Of a stretch of DNA of 24,932 nt, positions 24,246 to 24,932 are shown one piece after another. Source of the stretch: Bacteroidales bacterium (GTDB taxonomy: Bacteria > Bacteroidota > Bacteroidia > Bacteroidales > Bacteroidaceae). The stretch's first letter is position 1, and each line of letters begins with the position of its first letter. The notes under the pieces are model-generated. The model had not been told where the DNA came from. It saw nothing but the letters and a program-made list of their open reading frames with translations, and ran no database searches. Position numbers and translations under genes: made by a program. The stretch covers positions 1 through 24,932 of the forward strand of contig SFPC01000046.1 in the NCBI GenBank assembly GCA_004552195.1, in the 5' to 3' direction.

Positions 24246-24932
24246 GATCGTTTTAATGAGTGATAATAGGCTTTCCCTCTTTCTGTCAGGACATAACCTC
24301 CTGTTTTCTTCGAGCCTTGATAGGCTACCAAGTTCAGCGGGGCGGAAGATAAGGATTTCAACAGACGCTCTATGGTCGAGCGAGAAATATTCAATGTATC
24401 CATCAGTTCTTTTCGCTTTATATTAGGAGATTGCGCAATTTGACTAAGTAAGGACTTTTCTTTCTCATTTATAGCTTCATTTATAGCTTCATTTATAGCC
24501 TCATTTTTCTCATTTATATTCTCATTTATCGCATAATCAACACCTTCAAACCCATCTCTGCAAGGTATGGTCATGAGAAAATAGGTCCTGTCGTCATCCG
24601 TTTCTATGACGGCAGCAGCAGAACCGTTGTCTTTCAGTGCTTTCTGAATAGTCGGTATTCCGGTAGCCCTGCCTTCCGTCAAACCCAACTCCTTCAGGAA
24701 GTCGCCCAATCGGCGGTTGCGGTATCTTCGTGCCTTCAGTTTGCGTGCCGCTTTGATGGCTTCTGCACTGATGGAGCGATCCGGGCCTGCATAGCTCAAG
24801 AAGTCAATATGTGTCGGTTCCACAGTGATTTCCACAGGTTCACGTTCCTGATAGTCTCGATGGTACAAGGCATTGACCACCGCTTCTTCAAATGCCTGAT
24901 AAGGATAGTTGAAGATTTTGTCCGACTTTTCC
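24242..24932 (-). CDS. ATP-binding protein, RecG-like/AlbA_2 family (C-terminal part)
   Basis: Partial at its 5' end: the frame is open to the window edge and reads through an EKSDKIFNYPYQAFEEAVVNALYHRDYQ block. This block, PYQAFEEAVVNALYHRDY, is typical of the HATPase_c_4 domain in COG2865 proteins, whose N-terminal part (off-window) is usually an AlbA_2/Schlafen-like DNA-binding domain. The RATGIPTIQKAL motif follows, then a low-complexity stretch (NEAINEAINEAINE) and a C-terminal winged helix (IKRKELMDTLNISRSTIERLLKSL, then GGYVLTERG). These proteins are often called RecG-like helicases or transcription regulators, but function is poorly known. The stop overlaps the hsdR start by four bases. 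About 230 C-terminal residues are visible. Confidence 0.85.
   Translation of the reverse strand, partial: EKSDKIFNYPYQAFEEAVVNALYHRDYQEREPVEITVEPTHIDFLSYAGPDRSISAEAIKAARKLKARRYRNRRLGDFLKELGLTEGRATGIPTIQKALKDNGSAAAVIETDDDRTYFLMTIPCRDGFEGVDYAINENINEKNEAINEAINEAINEKEKSLLSQIAQSPNIKRKELMDTLNISRSTIERLLKSLSSAPLNLVAYQGSKKTGGYVLTERGKAYYHSLKRS
24466..24530. repeat. 12-bp in-frame tandem repeat encoding NEAI units
   Basis: CATTTATAGCTT at 24466-24477 and 24478-24489 is exact, CATTTATAGCCT at 24490-24501 has one change, and two decayed units (a 9-base one at 24502 and a 12-base one at 24511) follow. In the coding strand these give repeats of NEAI and NE(K/N). The unit length is a multiple of three, so copy-number change would alter the hinge length without a frameshift. 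Confidence 0.85.

Noticed and set aside
24242..24880. Complete 212-residue gene starting at GTG 24880
   Set aside because: The frame stays open to the window edge and the upstream codons encode the conserved YPYQAFEEAVVNALYHRDY block, so the gene is cut by the window, not started there.

Overview
The window looks like a chromosomal segment from a fairly GC-rich member of the Bacteroidota, probably order Bacteroidales. I base this on protein families rather than a marker gene: a DUF4836 lipoprotein, Asp-rich lipoproteins (SDDDE after the lipid cysteine), a zinc-tailed class II ribonucleotide reductase typical of the group, a Bacteroides-type FtsX permease, and promoter-like TAnnTTTG boxes close upstream of several genes. 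Most genes are housekeeping or envelope genes. The right end is a restriction/defence locus cut by the window edge.

Layout. (1) 1-7104, minus strand: a YfcE-type phosphoesterase, then nrdJ (class II ribonucleotide reductase), then a FolB-HAD phosphatase fusion, then clpB at the left edge (complete, stop codon at 3-5). (2) 7649-14620, plus strand: an AraC-family regulator ending in a strong terminator, a small membrane-anchored protein of unknown function, a mini-stomatin-like coiled-coil protein, a Ca2+-type P-ATPase probably co-transcribed with it, and a beta-helix surface lipoprotein. (3) 14893-17773, minus strand: a DUF4836 lipoprotein followed by an FtsX-like permease. (4) 18108-20876, plus strand: a TonB-dependent receptor with a good Bacteroidota promoter, then a Cys-rich DUF3795 protein. 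(5) 20997-24932, minus strand: type I restriction subunit HsdR, overlapping by 4 bases (ATGA) the end of a partial RecG-like/AlbA_2-type ATP-binding protein that runs off the window.

Three things stand out. First, one uninterrupted reading frame joins dihydroneopterin aldolase to a HAD phosphatase. It could combine the poorly assigned dihydroneopterin-monophosphate phosphatase step of folate synthesis with the next step, the aldolase. Second, a family of intergenic palindromes built on GGTTATGAGGTTATAA occurs at 3822-3898, 14720-14796 and 20914-20983, with a decayed copy near 7294. The three good copies lie next to gene 3' ends, and one is preceded by an exact 35-bp tandem duplication. Third, three overlapping, mutually exclusive hairpins follow the AraC gene, arranged like an attenuator.

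No tRNA, rRNA, CRISPR array, insertion sequence or phage gene was seen. Function calls rest on recognised motifs and family resemblance by eye; no database search was run.
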